From: Anthonomus grandis grandis
Lineage: Eukaryota > Arthropoda > Insecta > Coleoptera > Curculionidae
Assembly: GCF_022605725.1 (NCBI RefSeq)
Contig: NC_065546.1
Span: forward strand, 47,674,227-47,738,226
Length of the DNA: 64,000 nt
Direction of reading: 5' to 3'
The notes beneath the pieces are model-generated. The model was not told the origin of the DNA. It worked only from the letters and a program-made list of their open reading frames with translations, and searched no databases. The position numbers and the translations under genes were made by a program. This document shows positions 1 through 14,339 of the stretch, one piece after another. Each line of letters starts with the position of its first letter. The first letter of the stretch is position 1.

Positions 1-3000
1 TGGTATACTTAAGGAATATCGGCCCTTTTGCAGATCCAGTCCACGAAGGGATTCTTGGATTTATCTTTAGTTTAACGTGCGAATAAAAGGGACTATCGAA
101 TGTAGAGATCAACAAAGGCCCTTAAGTACAATTGAATTGTATAAGTCGTATTGGAATATCAATGTTATTAATGTAGGATTTATAAATAAATAAAGGTTAG
201 AGAACAGAACTTTTAAGTTCTGGTAAATGTCAACAACGTCATTTCTATCAATTTTGCCAAGCAAAATGGCCGATATACGATTGGGATATAAGCTTCATAC
301 ATATCATTTTACATTAATATATAGTTTGAGGATACTATACAACCTAAGAAAGTCGGCTGGCTCCGTTTTTAACCATATTGTCTAGATACAACTCGACCTG
401 CTAAAAGCAAATATTTTTCGTAACCATACGGTTATGCTAGTTCTTAATTGGTTAACAGTATTAAGTTAAAAGTATAACAGTATTATTAAGTCTAGTCCTC
501 TTTTTGCTCAGTACTTGGATTTTAATGTTAGACAAATAAATAAATAAATAACAATGCCTCATCAACGGATTACAAAGTTTAAGCAGTAGAACTTATAATA
601 ACTAACAATACTCGATAAAAAAATAATATTATTGAATATGTAGTATAGATTCTTATATATTATTTTATTTCTTTGTTAAGTTAGTGGTTATTTTTTTTGT
701 TAGTATTTACTTAAGTTAGCCAGATAAATGGAGTTCAGTAGAGTAGCTGCCCTTTTGCTAAACTGCGTCTTACTTTTATGATAATAACTTTTTAAATTAT
801 TGCTTTGTACAAACTATTATGAGCTTATAAAAAATCAGATATGTATTATAATAAAAAAATGATCTACTGATTGTACATATTAGGAGTAAGAAAAGAACTA
901 GATAAGGTGGTGAATTAAAAATATTTCTAGTTATTTTAAGTGGAATTCTTTATTTTTTAAGTCATTTATTAGAAATCAGCTACCGTGTACCTTTGGCGAA
1001 TTATAAAACAGAAATTACATAAAAAATTACATCAATAATAAATATAATTTTAGCTTTAAAAAGACCCAAAAAATATTACTGCCGTTCAATCCAAACACGG
1101 ACATTTTTATCCCCACTGGGGGGTGAATCTCTACGAAGCGACCAACATTTCCGGTTTTTTTTTACGTTCGAATTTGAGGTCACTGAGCAAAAGTAAGATT
1201 GACTTTTTTTTATTACGAAACCGTAAAATCTTTTGTCAGCTTGACAAGTATAAGAAGTCTCATTATATTGGCAAAAAAAGCGTACGTTTTTTTTTCACTT
1301 TATTTATATTTTTATGTTCCACTAAAATAAATTTTAATATAAAAATCCTTTAACTTGTTATCTTTATGATAAATGCCCTAAATAGTTTTGGAAACGCTAA
1401 GGGAAAATGAAAAAATATTCATGGTTGTATACTAAAAAAGTCCCAACCAAACTAATTTTAAAAGGGATCTTGTGGTGGTGGTTTAATAAAAAACCTTCTA
1501 TTCTTCATTTCGTTAGTTTGAAGCATTTGAGACCTTTAAAGAAAGTCAATAATTTTCTTATTTTATTTTTATTTACAATCTATATATTTTCAATGAAATC
1601 TAGATTGGAACAGAATAGAATAGAATTTCTAGGCTGTAATTATTAATAAGGCTTTTAAAGTCTAAAATTTGTGGATATATCCAGGCTCTAAATGTTGATT
1701 ATATCCCCAAATTAATAAAATCATCTGTGTACTACCATCAACTTTGTTTTTTTTTCTTATAAGTGCCTTATTAAATTTTCGTATTTTTAAAATCTTTGCA
1801 GAATTATATTTTCAACGATGTATCACAAATAATATTTATTATTTTTAAAAATCTGAATTTTTGGAAAAAACTAAACTGTGAAAAAATGTTAACACAATAT
1901 TTAAACTGTCGTGTCATTTGTTTTAAATATTTGTATGTTTTCTTAGTATTGTAGTAGAAAATGAGCAAAATTAATAAAAAATTAATATAACAATTTTTCT
2001 TATCTTACTTCGCCAAAAAACTGATACAAGTTGAAGGGATTTACCAGTAAAAGCATTTAGACTCAATGAACTGCTTATTACCATACATTTAATTATCAAA
2101 TTATTAAGGATGGTTTGTTTTGAAATGAAAGCACTGATATATTGATATATTAATTTAGATTAAAAATATTGATTATATTTAAAATGGTATTTATTTAATA
2201 TTGAAAAAAACATAAAAAATTTAGTATTTCTAGGCAAAAACATTTTATTTGATGCTGATAGACCAGAAAGTTTGGACTTTTCAAATTTACCTGAAGTTAA
2301 AGCATTTTTATATTAGCATAATTGATTTAGCTCCATAGGTCTTTAAATCTTTAAGATCAAACTGTGTCATAACCTAAAAAGACTCAACATTTGCGCTATT
2401 ATGGCCTTCAAAATAAAACACTAGCGTTTTTATTAAATTAAAATCAAATAATAAACGACCGTTCATTAAAACAGCGCTCGTCGCTCACTGTTTACAGCAC
2501 AATTATAGTACTTAGTTAAAATAAAGCCTGTATATTAAGCTCACTGTGTGTTTTAGAAATTTTCATTTAAATGTCATTACAAAAGCGTTCCGCAGCTCAA
2601 AAGCAATTTAACCGCAGTTATGGCGAATAAATGGCGCAAGCTTTAGAAAAATCCTGCATTTTTATGTTATTGCTTCTACAATTTTTTTTAAGTTGTAGGG
2701 CCAAAAAGCACGTACTATGGCTCGTTTTAAATTAATCGCTGCTATTAGGTACTTTAAGTACCATTTAAATTTAATATATCGGTATTATAGTTGTTAGTAT
2801 TATATTATAGTTGAAATAAAAAGATAGTTTATTATTATTAAACATTCCTGGAATTTTATGATTTTTAAAATATGTTTATTATTTTTGAACATAATTCATA
2901 ATTATAAAACTTATTGAAGTTTTGTTTAAAATTTTAATTATTTTTATATATTTTCTTTAATTCTATTACAACATATTATTTCTTGTTAAGCAAGTCAAGG

Positions 3001-3239
3001 CTTAGACGAAAGTCAACTTTGCGCTAGAATACTGCAAAACAAAGAGCGCACCGATAGCCTTACTAACACCACAGTCCTCTATGTAAAATTTTCTCCATTT
3101 GTTTGACACAGTGGTTGATATTTGTCAATTTTGTCTACTCTGGCCTTTTGCTCATTTTCACCACAAAGATATCGATGACTTAAGCATACCAATTTTCATT
3201 AAAAACTATCTGGACGATAGTGCTTTATTGTCTGATCCA
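1..3239. other. No recognisable gene; AT-rich DNA
   Basis: I see no conserved coding region here. Two short + strand reading frames (1123-1353 and 1407-1646) are rich in K, F and L, lack any motif I know, and look like chance openings in AT-rich DNA. A slightly more GC-rich patch lies at about 2460-2650, containing a short 17-codon frame that runs into a stop, with no recognisable product. Confidence 0.5.
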
Positions 3240-4112
3240 TAATTTTTCGGTATGATAACAGGATCTATTGCCCCCAATTTTCGTTAATAAAAATTCTAAT
3301 ATAGATCTTATACCAGGTGTTCAGACATGTGATCCCTTTATAGTTGTTTAGCTGTCGTAAGTCTCCCTCCTTTGGTATCAGTATTGTTCGGCCGGAGTGT
3401 ACTACACGCCTTTAAGACGACACTTTAAGCGCCTTATTTTTCTAGCTTGTTTCTTTAAGCTATTCCTAATGATACCCAGAAAATGTATGTGGTCCAGACA
3501 GCGCTGCTTAATAATCTGAAGTATCATTCTACTTAGTGTAAGGTGTTGTAGCTATAGTTCGTCATTTTTTAAACGACATATTTCGTGGAAGATTAATCGA
3601 CTGGAGAGGTACTATAGAATGGTCTGCTAGATCTCTCGATCTTACCACTTTAGATTTTTTTTATGGGGTTATCTAAAAAAGTTGCTACAAAGTCTAACTC
3701 TCTTAAAGATTTTTGAAATAGAATTGTTAACGAATGTCAGGCGCCCGAAATGTTCGCTAATGTGCGCAAAAATTTTAAACAACAATAGTATTTTTGGATA
3801 GAGGCCAACGGAGATCATTTTCAATATTTAATAAAATAAATGTTATAAAATTTTAATTTTTTTCATTTAAAATAAGATTTATTTTTTTATGCACATTAAT
3901 CATATTTCCTGAGAACAAATTGATAAAATAAAAAAATGAAAGGTATATAATAAAAAAATGATTAAGGGTTCTGGGGAGTGAAGAGATGACGTCAGAGAAA
4001 CGCAGTTTTTGTCAATAAATGTTACCCTCAATATCAAATTTGATGTGTTGCCAGTTTATTTATTTAATTTGTTTGTCAAGATTTTCAAGGTGGACTGTTT
4101 TGTCTCGGACAC
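3240..4112 (+). mobile_element. Tc1/mariner-like DDE transposase relic (copy a)
   Basis: From about 3540 the + strand reads GVVAIVRHFLNDIFRGR and then a diverged IGRRGxIEWSARSxDLTxLDFF block. This is the catalytic end of a DDE transposase of the insect DUF4817-linked Tc1/mariner-like type, in which the final D of the SPDLTPLDFF motif belongs to the active site. A second stretch near 3736-3835 ends in VRKNF and then IEANGDHFQYL, the usual C-terminus of this family. Stops and frameshifts interrupt both parts. About 280 bases further on, the sequence CACCCTGTATAG (to 4112) matches the terminal motif seen in other elements here and probably marks the 3' end. The 5' limit is uncertain; weak similarity may begin near 3240. 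The copy is dead. Confidence 0.72.
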
Positions 4113-4249
4113 CCTGTATAGAAACTTCCAATTATCACAAATTTTACCAATATTCAAACATTTTAGCAATACTCAACATTTTTCCGATTCACTGTTCACA
4201 TTAAATTTTTTTATTCAAAAATTCCCACTAATGATCCCGAACACTCTCG

Positions 4250-4480
4250 TGAAAAATAGTTTAAGAATCCGAGGAGTTGTCGAAACATATCGAACCGTGA
4301 AATTTTCGGCAGACCGGAAGTAATTTTCGCACCGCAACGATTCCGGAAAGAAAATCGTGGATCGAACAAGATAGAGATGAAAATAAAAATGGAAATTCGC
4401 CGGACGGAACTGCGATTTTCCGAAAGTTTCTACGTGAATTTGCATACACATGGGAACATGCCGGAGCTGCTTGTCTTTTT
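4250..4480. other. Locally GC- and CpG-richer stretch, function unknown
   Basis: This 230-base patch is clearly less AT-rich than its surroundings and contains many CG dinucleotides and an ACCGGAAGT (Ets-like) word. Both strands stay open for 60-80 codons, but neither translation shows a known motif. It could be an untranslated exon, a regulatory patch or part of an unrecognised repeat. I cannot choose between these. Confidence 0.3.
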
Positions 4481-7400
4481 GTTAGTCTTCCTGCAAATTA
4501 CACTTTTAAATTACTACCAGCAATTTTCTATGGCAGTTTACTAAAATTATATTAAACGAATAGATTTAGCTATAATCAGTAGGTAATCAGAATATTTTAC
4601 CTTTTCTTTCACTTTTATTTTAGACTTAACATTGCAGGAAAGTTCAAAAGGAACTTTCTTGATTAAATCTTTTAGTTCACTAAGAATCAATCTTTTGAAC
4701 CAGTTCGTTCACGACCGACACAACTCTATTATTATTATTATTGTATTTGTTTTGCTCTCTAGCTTGCCTTAGACCAAATAGTAGCATCTCACATTATATA
4801 ATGCTTTTTAAGGACTTTTTCCAAAAATTAAGATTTTCGGAAGGTTTGATATTGGCATTATCAATATTTTCCCGACTAAATTATAAATAAATTTGCGTAT
4901 CGTTATCATAAAAATGCAAAGAAATAATGCTCACATAGGTGTGAAGTGTATAATTTAAAGAAAATCGTCGGAATACCATTACAAACTGCTCGATAACTTA
5001 ACTGCTATTCATTTCTTTTTACTCATTGAGTGCGATCCGATAAGTAACTTTAAATTAAACAATATGCCTAAATTTAGGATAGGATGTCTAATGCTTTAGC
5101 AGCCTAATAATAATCTGTTTCATTTTTTAAACGAAGCTATAAAAATTAATTAATAATACACATACAAAAAACAGAAAGATCACAACACATAAAATGTCAA
5201 TACTAAATAAATAAATATTGTACTTGGTCATTAGTAAAAGAAAATTAAAATAAAGTATATAGTTTAAATATTTGAATATTTATGACGTTTTGACATTATT
5301 TATTAAAAAAGTATCTCTTCGAAAAATTTGATATTAAAGCCTTTCGAAATGTTGGTAAAATTGACATGGATTTGATTTCAAGTGGCAGATGATTATGCTA
5401 GTATGTGTTTGCGTATTAAGTAAACGGATTTTTATATGAATAAAGAAAGTGTGAGCTGGTATTTAATATTTTTTGAACTCGTGATAAGGAAATATCAGTT
5501 TAAGAATTATCATTATAAGTTTGAAGGATATTATCAGTTACCTTTAGATGGGCTTATGAAAGCCAGACTGTGTATCAGGCAAAATATTATAATAGTGAGT
5601 AAATAACTGTGTTTGGCTTTCCAAAACTCTTTCAATAATTTTTCATATAGTAGGATGGCTGTTTATTGGTCTGAAAGATCTTTCAGTTCAAAAGTCTAAA
5701 AAGCTTTACTTACCGATAAAAGAAATTATCTTCTCCATGCGGTTTCTATGCTATAAAGTTAATGCTATGCTAAGAATTACATCAGGGAAGTAGATATTTA
5801 GCATAAAGGGTTTAGTCAGTGCCAATGAACTTCAATTTTATGTATTTGTGTTACTGTAACTTCATCATGGGATCTAGTTCAAAATATCCATGTCATTGCT
5901 TATATAAAAGTTAAAAGTGGTAGGGACTGGAGTGCCAAAGACTACAAAACACTAACAACATATTAATATATCTTATTTTAACTAGATAATTATTTATTAT
6001 CACGACGACTTTTTAAACAATTTCAACTAACTACTTTTACATTATTAAGAATTTAAAAAAAGATAATTTTGGGGTCACTTTGTAATTTCCCTTTTTTCTT
6101 ATTTTACTCTAATTCGGAGCAAACAGCTTGGGACCAATTAGTCACGCTATGTTGTTATAAGGAATGGTGATTGTCATTTTGCGAAGCCCCAACTAAATTG
6201 GCATTCAGAAATGCTGCTGTATATGTTCCCTTATAAATGTGGGGTGTAAGTGTAAATCGTAAAAAAGTCTTCTTTTCTCGAAATGTTATTTAAGCTTTTT
6301 TGTATAAATGAATAGAGTAATAATTATTAATGATAAATATATTTTTTATATATATTTTCGGCCCTAAAAAGTCTTTTCTCACAACAAAAAACTAAAATTT
6401 CTTAGGGATTTCAATGAAAGAAATCCATTAAGGGTGTAAAAAGAAATAGAGGACAAGAAGCTTAATTTTGCCTCGTGTGTAGAGAATTAAATAATTTCTT
6501 TTTTCTATCGATATTTGAATAGAAATAGAGTTTACAGAGACTCATAATTATTAAAATGTATATAAGACTATTTATGAAATTAAAAAAAAAATAAATATAA
6601 AACATTTAGTAGTACTTTAAACAATATAATATTAAATAGATTTTATTTTACAAGATGAGTATTAAAATATTTAATGATTTATCGAATTTTAAGATATTTA
6701 CGATATCCGTGCAATAATCTAAAAATGTTGATTGACTTCAAATCATAAATGAATTAATTTAAAAAATATAAATATATAAGAATCTTGGTTAATTTTCTAA
6801 ATGCCTTAAAATAAAAAAGATTCAATTTTTATATTAAAATATACAGCTGCAATAAAATTTTTTTCTGAAAATTTTCTTTTATTGGTATAAATAGATTGGA
6901 AACATCTCAATTGATGAGTTTTAATTAAGAAAACAAGTAAAATGCTTGTAAAAGCAGTTATTGCTTATGGGACATTTCTTAAAATATAGAATTAATTTTT
7001 TATACACTTTAAAATTAACAAGCAATAATTTTTCTTAATAAAAGTATTAAAAAACTTTTTATTACCGTGTATTTCCACCTCATATGAATGTCTCTGTCTG
7101 ATTTCTCATATCTATAAATCATTACTTTATAGGACTTGCCAAGTCAAGCAATTCAAATATCATTATAATAATATATATTTGTTCTTCAATTTAAAATTTT
7201 AATTTTATTATAAATAGTTTCTTAAAACTTAAATATTTTAAAGTATTTTGGCGTTTTCATTGGACAAATATAGTTATTTCTTACCAAAAGGCAAAATTAG
7301 GCATCGAATCCATTTAAGTTATGCTATTTTATATCCTTTTAAGACGTACTTTTTCTTAGAAATATGTATATTGTTGGTATATCTTGACTTCACCTTTAAA

Positions 7401-7640
7401 CATACATAAGGAAAATGAAAAGATCCAGCATGGGGCAACAATATAATTAAAATTAATAAGAGGTAACATACAAGTAACAGACAGTTTATTATAAGTGAAA
7501 TACGAAATATTGCCACATTAAAATACCAAGATATATAAAGAAAACAATTCAACATCCACAGAGTTATGGGTAACTACGAAATCATAAAAACATAACAATA
7601 TATGCAAATATATATTTTAAAAAATAGATTGTTGCTTATA
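4481..7640. other. No recognisable gene
   Basis: AT-rich DNA with simple A/T runs. I found no coding segment, structural RNA or clear terminal repeat. A patch at 6100-6250 is a little more GC-rich but shows nothing I recognise. Confidence 0.5.
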
Positions 7641-7649
7641 TACTCTGAC

Positions 7650-8790
7650 ATGGGTCAAGATTATTTCTGTAACGTATCATATGGGTATGTGTATCTTGGT
7701 GAAAGCTATCACAAGAGATATTTTTTTAACATGCATCAGACATTCAAATAAGCAAAGGGAGTTTAGTGTAAAGATTCCATTTGTTTTAAATAAATGCTTA
7801 CAAAACAGTTCTCCTGGTATTACTGGATATCGTTTGGATAGGCGCTTTTTTATCAATTATCAAACTTCATAAAGATTTTGCGACAGTTTACCAGAGAGAT
7901 GTTCTTAATGTGATTCCCGAGTTAGTTTGTAGTCAATCTGAAAGCCCAATATTTAAACTGGACTAGTAGGCATGGTTTTTCATATCAATGAAACAACTAA
8001 ATTGTAAGTTTTATTTTTATTAGGTTTTAATTCATTTGATGAAAATCAGCAGGGTTTAATGTTATTGTTTGTATACGGTAAAATGAAATAATATCATCAT
8101 ATATTAAAACAAGGGATGTAGTCAGCAAAAATACAAGTATAAAAGGAAACATACGACCTACCAAAAAAACATATCAAGGGTAGATATATAGATTGTTAGC
8201 AAAAATAATAAAGAGTATTGGCTCTACTTAAAGAATACTATATTGCCCCTGCCCAGTGCCTAGTCTTTCATTGTTCAAGTAAATTAACTGTATTAGGTTA
8301 GACAGATATAATTTTACCACTAATAAAGCTTCCAACTTCCAATTATTTTGTTACCATATTGACTGCCATAATCAAAAGCTTTGCCTAAGTCACATAGTAT
8401 AGCTGAAACAAGCCTACCCTGAGGTTTGAGGTTAGTGTGTCAATAATATTAACCATGGCCATACTTGTGGAAGATTTAGGTTGAAAATCAATTTGGGTCC
8501 TAGTAAATAAATTGTTGTTTTAATAAATATGGTATTAATTGCGTATCCGTTTAACTGCGAATTCAATTTTCTTAGATATTACTGGTGTTATGATAGAAAA
8601 AGGGTAATATTTTGACAAATCATTCATAGGACCCTTCTTGTGAATCAAGGTTCCCATAGAGTATTTTTAAACATTAGGAAAATAGCCAGTCGTAATACAG
8701 AAATTTACTAGATAAATTAAGTTATGCAGTATAATAAATCTCTGAGTATTTTTTTTAACTTGAGTTGACAGGTTCAAAAGTCATTAAGCT
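7650..8790 (-). mobile_element. Non-LTR retrotransposon relic, RT domain
   Basis: On the minus strand the order of reverse-transcriptase blocks is preserved but broken by stops and frameshifts. Near 8690-8600 there is a block like ISTGxFPxx..KNTLWEP. Near 8500-8440 comes TRTQIDFQPKSSTSMA, the usual FGFxxxxST region. Near 8400-8350 is AILCDLGKAFDY (RT motif A, catalytic D). Near 8250-8210 is a degraded PQGSxLxPILFIIFANN (motif B2). At 8000-7870 there is ILGFQIDYKLTRESH followed by LSGKLSQNLYEV (thumb), and at 7830-7700 CKHLFKTNGIFTLNS. The catalytic YADD is not readable. The 5' part (ORF1 and endonuclease) is absent. The family is the jockey/CR1 group, judged from the spacing and words. It is a 5'-truncated, inactive copy. 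Confidence 0.8.
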
Positions 8791-8799
8791 AATTAAATC

Positions 8800-10262
8800 A
8801 TGACGTGCTGTTCCAGAGCACGGAGATTGTATACAAGTATAGAACTTACTAGGACGTTAGCGATTCACACGAATCAGATATCTCACTGTATATTAAATAA
8901 TTTATTTTGCAATTTTGAATTTAATTTTTATGTAAAGGGAACTATAATTGTAAACAAAATTAAGAAAGAGCCTCTAAAAGTCTTACAGAATATTTTTATA
9001 TTTCAATGTATTTTAAAAAAAAATAAAAATAAACCCCTCTGTGCCTTTAAGTTATGAATTTTTTACAAACTTTGAGACCCAGTGTGTTTTAAGGATTTGT
9101 AAAGCATTTATGCAATAATACATTTATTTTAGCATTCAAAGTTTAAAAGAAAATTAAGCTTCAGAAAAATATGTTTTTTTAATAGATTAGTTGTTAGTAA
9201 AACTAAGAATGTGAATAAAATTAAACCAATTAATTTTCCGATTCAACTTTTCCTAATTACATATAGCATCGCGTGATATCATGTACTTGTTTTAAGTTTC
9301 CAACATACTAAACAAATAACTCAGCGTTACAGTGATATTAATATAATTTATTGTAAAACTATGCAGCAGTATAATACACTTCTATGGCGAACTTGTTTAA
9401 TTGGCTTATTCCAGAAATTATAAAATGTGTATTATTTTAAGATTCTAGTTGCATAAATTTATTAATTACCATGGAGAAAATTATCATCCAATTAAAATTT
9501 TACGGTACCACTTCTTATTCCAGTATAAAATAAAATACAAATATGATATATATTTAGTTTATACGTCAAGCTTATTTCTCCATTTTATTACGGAAGCAAC
9601 GGCAATACAGGGATATTAATCGTAAAAGGCATTTAGGAAAAGTTTCGTATTTTATTTGCTAACATGCATGAATCTTTAATAGCACTGCAGTTTTATTTAT
9701 AGCTACGCTTTGAGTTGCCGCCGAAGTAAAATATGATATAAAAGGCAAATGCTGCGAAATATACTTGCCTTTAGTAAAAGTTTAGCATGATATGTATTTT
9801 AATATTAAAAGTTAGATAAACATTATCTTTTATATAAAAGTGCAGTCACATTAAAGCAGATTATTTTAGAGGAATTTAAAAATGTTTAGCAATAAAAATT
9901 TGAGTTAAAAAAAGAGCAAAATTTTAGAGTTATCATCAATTAAACGAACAAACATACAGTAATTTTTGAAGCCGAATTTTTTTTTAAATGCATGACATAA
10001 ATGGCGATGATTTTATTTTTGCTCATAAAATAAAATATAAATCTTTTATTGTTTTCGGCTAGTTATATTCGACTATCTGTAACAAGAAATAGGTGTCGTG
10101 TCTTAAGCAGTGACATTTGACTTGAATGTAAATTGCTTATGTACAAGTAAATTCTGTATAGTATTATTGTGAAATCATCAATAATAGATGGCTTTCGATA
10201 CTCGGTGTATAATACATAAGGCGTAGGCAAAAATAAAAGGAATATCGGAATATGCATATTTT
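8800..10262. other. No recognisable gene
   Basis: AT-rich spacer. An 85-codon frame at 8800-9057 has no motif. The block around 10190-10225 resembles one near 10826-10860 (shared ..GATACTCG..TATAAT..), so the old repeat family described from 10.28 kb may begin upstream of its core. Confidence 0.4.
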
Positions 10263-10276
10263 TAAACAAACTAGGT

Positions 10277-12165
10277 GTCAAACTGGTCCAAAAATGCATA
10301 ACCTAAGTGGATACGATACCTATTTTTACTTATTACTGCTTAGTAAGAAATAACTGTATTTGTGCTATAAAAAGATTGACATATAGTAATAAATATTAAG
10401 GATATTTAAATATTTTATCGCTTATAAGTATTTCTATTAAAATTATTTTAAAAAGCGTTGCCTCATGTAAATTATTGATATCTTGACCAGTCTTTAATAT
10501 TAATACTTTATAGTTATAAGACAAAAAAACTAGGTCTCAAAGTAGTTTAAAAACACATAATTTGGTTAAATATGATATTAATTTTTACTCTTTACTAAGA
10601 AATAACTATATTCGTGCGATTAAAACATTAAAAAACCTTAAAATTTTAAATTTGTACTATTATTTTGTCATTTTGTTGCTAATGGGTAGTTATTCTAAAA
10701 ATCTTAAAAAATTAAATTTGAAATTGTAAATTAAAATATGTTTAATTTAAATGTAAAATTTCACTTGTGCAAATTGCTACTGCTTGGCCAGTCCTTTATA
10801 ATAATTCTTTATATTTATTAGAAATTAATGCCTTTTGATACTCGCTATAATTATAATGCTAAAACAGAACTTACTTCTGTGTGAAACATACTTATACCAG
10901 TAATCAATTTTATCTCAGGAACACACTTTCGGTATTATCAATATCATGTTACAGAAGATGTACTTGATTCGCGTTTACTTTAATAGTTTTTAAAATAAAC
11001 AATAAAACTGATTAAAATGTCATGAAGATTTTTTATAGACCTATAGTTGAAATTTAAATTTACGAAATGCTTGACACATGCAGTAATAGCAATAATTTCA
11101 AAAGAGCTTCGTTAGTCACAACAAGCAAGTATATAAAATTTGGAAAGAAAGTCATAGTATATAATAAAATAACTTACATTGGAGCCCATATAGAGTCCCC
11201 AAACAAAATAAGCTACTAAAAATAAGTGAAAATATAACTTAATTACAAAACAAAGGTATATTCATATTTTCATAAAAAAATATAAGTTAAATACAATTTA
11301 ATAGAGAAGATTTGAAGATAAAACTTCTGAAAATAAACTGGGCCTCAAAATAGTACAAAAATGCATAAATTGCATGCATAAGTATATACCCTGCAAATTT
11401 TTTCTTTTTTTGAAAATTTACTGTATTTTTATGATGAATTCATTGAAATATAATAAAATATTAAGGATATCACTGCAGAAATCAACCTTTTAACTCTTGT
11501 TATATAATACTAATGCAAGAAATTTCGTAAACATGCTGGATTTCAAGATGGTCCAAAAATGCATAACTTAAATGAATATTATATTTTTTTTTGAGTTTTG
11601 TTATAAAATAAGCATATTTGTGTGATGGCAATATCAAAATGTTTTATTACACTTGTGTTTATAAACTTATGTTTTATTAAACAAAAATATTTTTTTAAAC
11701 TCAACGTTTTGGATGTTTTCTTTTAATCGTAATTTTATTGTAAAAATTAATAGTAATCATTTTATTAGTATTATTATTCTTTAATTTCTCCAACAAATAG
11801 ATAGCATTACTATATCTGAAATTAAAAATATAGAAAAAAAGGTGAATCTCACTTTACTGATAGGTTTTCATGAGTGTTCTTTCACTCAACTCTTAAACGA
11901 ATTAGAAAAAATAATTTTTAAAAGTTAAACCATTTTATTGCTAATTCGTAGAAGTAACTACTACATATTTCTAGATTAGACAAAAAGTTATAATTTACAT
12001 ATTATAAATTATAAGTTTTAATAAACGGGTTATAAATAAAACCTCTTAATGATTACCAAACTTTTTACAATGCATAACTTAAATGAAAAATATGCTTCTC
12101 TTCATAATTTAGTAAAAAGTAAAAATATTCGTCTAATAAGATCATTCAATGTTTAATAAGTTTAA
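10277..12165 (+). repeat. Cluster of five old, diverged repeat copies (core CAAAAATGCATAACTTAA)
   Basis: Five segments share a block order: AAACTRGGTNTCAAA, then a short run ending CAAAAATGCATAACTTAA, then an ATTTTTACTTT-like stretch, then AAATAACTATATTTGTGCGAT. The cores lie near 10277-10370, 10531-10620, 11339-11420, 11539-11625 and 12042-12150. Spacing is irregular (about 250, 800, 200 and 500 bases), so this is no longer a clean tandem array. Flanking words such as CTTGACCAGTCTTTA / CTTGGCCAGTCCTTTA (about 10480 and 10790) repeat too, suggesting longer original units. A probable sixth copy lies at 18926-19000. No open reading frame is associated. Confidence 0.6.
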
Positions 12166-12169
12166 GAAA

Positions 12170-14335
12170 AATTAAAAGCAAATAAATATATATATTATTA
12201 AAAAACTTATTAAAAAACTGAGTCCTAAGCCTATACCTGTTAGGGCAACAAATTTCTAATAATTTTAAAGAAAATAATTTTGAAAAATTATTAAGTTTTA
12301 AAATTGAAACAAAAAATAAACAAAATATCCAGAATTATCATCCTTAAAAACAGACTGTATACTAAAGCCATACTTTGAAAGCACTGACCCTAAGTTAAGA
12401 AAAATTGAGCTTAAAGTGTATTTCTTAAATTTTTAAGTCAGAATTTTATAAAACAACTCTTTAACCAGAAACAAATTATAAAACTCTATACTACAAGAAT
12501 AGGGTATTGCTTACGAGAATTTTAAGTAAAGTATTTGCTATTCTGTACAACGTGAGTTGGCCGCTACGTAAAATATTAAAAAGAAAAACAAAACCGAATT
12601 GGGTAACTTTAAGGTGATTGGCATGCAATCTTATACTTCCACTTTTGAATCAGAACGTAGGAAGTACATCCTTCCGCTAAACAGGGTTTTAAGTTTAGTT
12701 TCAAAGAATAAAAAGACTATTTGGGAACACTTATTATAAAAGTTATCGTGTTAAATCGAAGGACAAGCAAACATAGTCATACATAACCTGGAATAGTTTA
12801 TATAAAACTATGAACCTTGTAAGCCATAAAACTTCTGCGAGCTGATCTCACTATAATAAATACTAAAATATCTCATCAATCTGAGTCCCTTCGTTTCGCC
12901 CTAAATCTAGTTAAAATGTTGTTATCCCAACTCCGAAATCCTGTAGAACCGTTTCGCTAAATATTTAATATGCTCCGGATACGTTTCGGCCTAAAACTCT
13001 GGAGATTTTCACTTGGATCCGTAAGGGGTGTTATCTATTTGTATATATTAAGGGCTTGACTGAAGTTTTGATTAGGATACCGAGAGATCTGGGGTATAAA
13101 TAGTTAATTGAAATTGCATTTAAAAACCAAAACATTCTCAGTTTTGACATAAATTGAAAAGTGCAATAGGTTTAAGCAAAAACCGTTTAATCTTAAAATA
13201 ACCTTGAGTTGTTTCTTCTACCCCAAGGTTAAATATATATCTGAAAGTAAAATTTTCCGCTCTTCCTGATTCCGAAATAAAAAGTAGGGGTTTCTATTTA
13301 AAAAACAAAAGTGGACTGTGAAATCATTTTGAAAAATGACCTGGGGTCACGAACAAGGTCACCGCTGAATTCTTAAGTCAAAACTGAACATCTTTTTTTC
13401 TACGATTTCTTCGAAAAATGCGACTATCGGAAAGTTACAGGGTAAATTTAATAAAAAACGAGAAAAATGATTATAATTTATTGCAAATACTAAGTACAAG
13501 ATTTAAATATAATTAATCTTAATATATATGATTGTAATATAAAGAATACTTGATTAATAAAAAAATAGGTTCCATAATTCTACGTTTAAATAAAGGGGAC
13601 GGCAGGCAACTTAGATTGGAAGATTGACATTCTATTGTGTATATTTACAGTAAATGAAACTTCTTTCAAATAAACATGTTTTATGTTAAGGAGGTTTGAT
13701 CAAGTTTTTATTGCTTAATACAATAGTGTCATATCTGAATTTAACTTTTTTGGGATAAGTACCCTGGACATTTCTTAAATATAGTTTTGTTAAATATCAT
13801 AAGAATATGTAGAAGCCTTTTTTTAGCCATATCCAATCACTTCATCTTATTATTCACACCTTTATCAGATCTTCTTATTTCATTTAGTGGTCGTTACAAT
13901 TATTCAATTGCATGCAATAATTCTGGATATATTAAAATTAGTTTCACGAAGTTAATTAAAAATTACCTTCCTCAAAATTACTTTATTAATTATTAATAAA
14001 TTACTTCAGGAATTTAAGTACTAGTCGCAATCAATTATTATAGAAAACTCCTTAATAGTGACAAATGTTTTTCTAATTCTGAGATTTTTAACTATAAATT
14101 CAATAGTATGGGATTAGTTGTGATATAAGTTGCCATTATTCTTTTTTTGAGTTGCAAGCTAAAACTCTAATTATAACCTTTTATTAAGTGAGGACAATTA
14201 TCGAGGTCAACTGTGAATTATAGTAATTATCAGTTTTAACTAAACTCATATTTATATAGTAATAAAGTAAGAATCATAGTACTTCCAATATCTCAAATAT
14301 GTTTAGAAATATGAGTTATAACATCAGATTAGTTT
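12170..14335. other. No recognisable gene
   Basis: AT-rich DNA. A 69-codon + strand frame at 13787-13996 (with a DLLISFSGRYNYSIAC stretch) reads like a protein fragment but matches no family I can name. The 12900-13100 patch is more GC-rich with no coding signal I trust. Confidence 0.4.
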
Positions 14336-14339
14336 ATAT

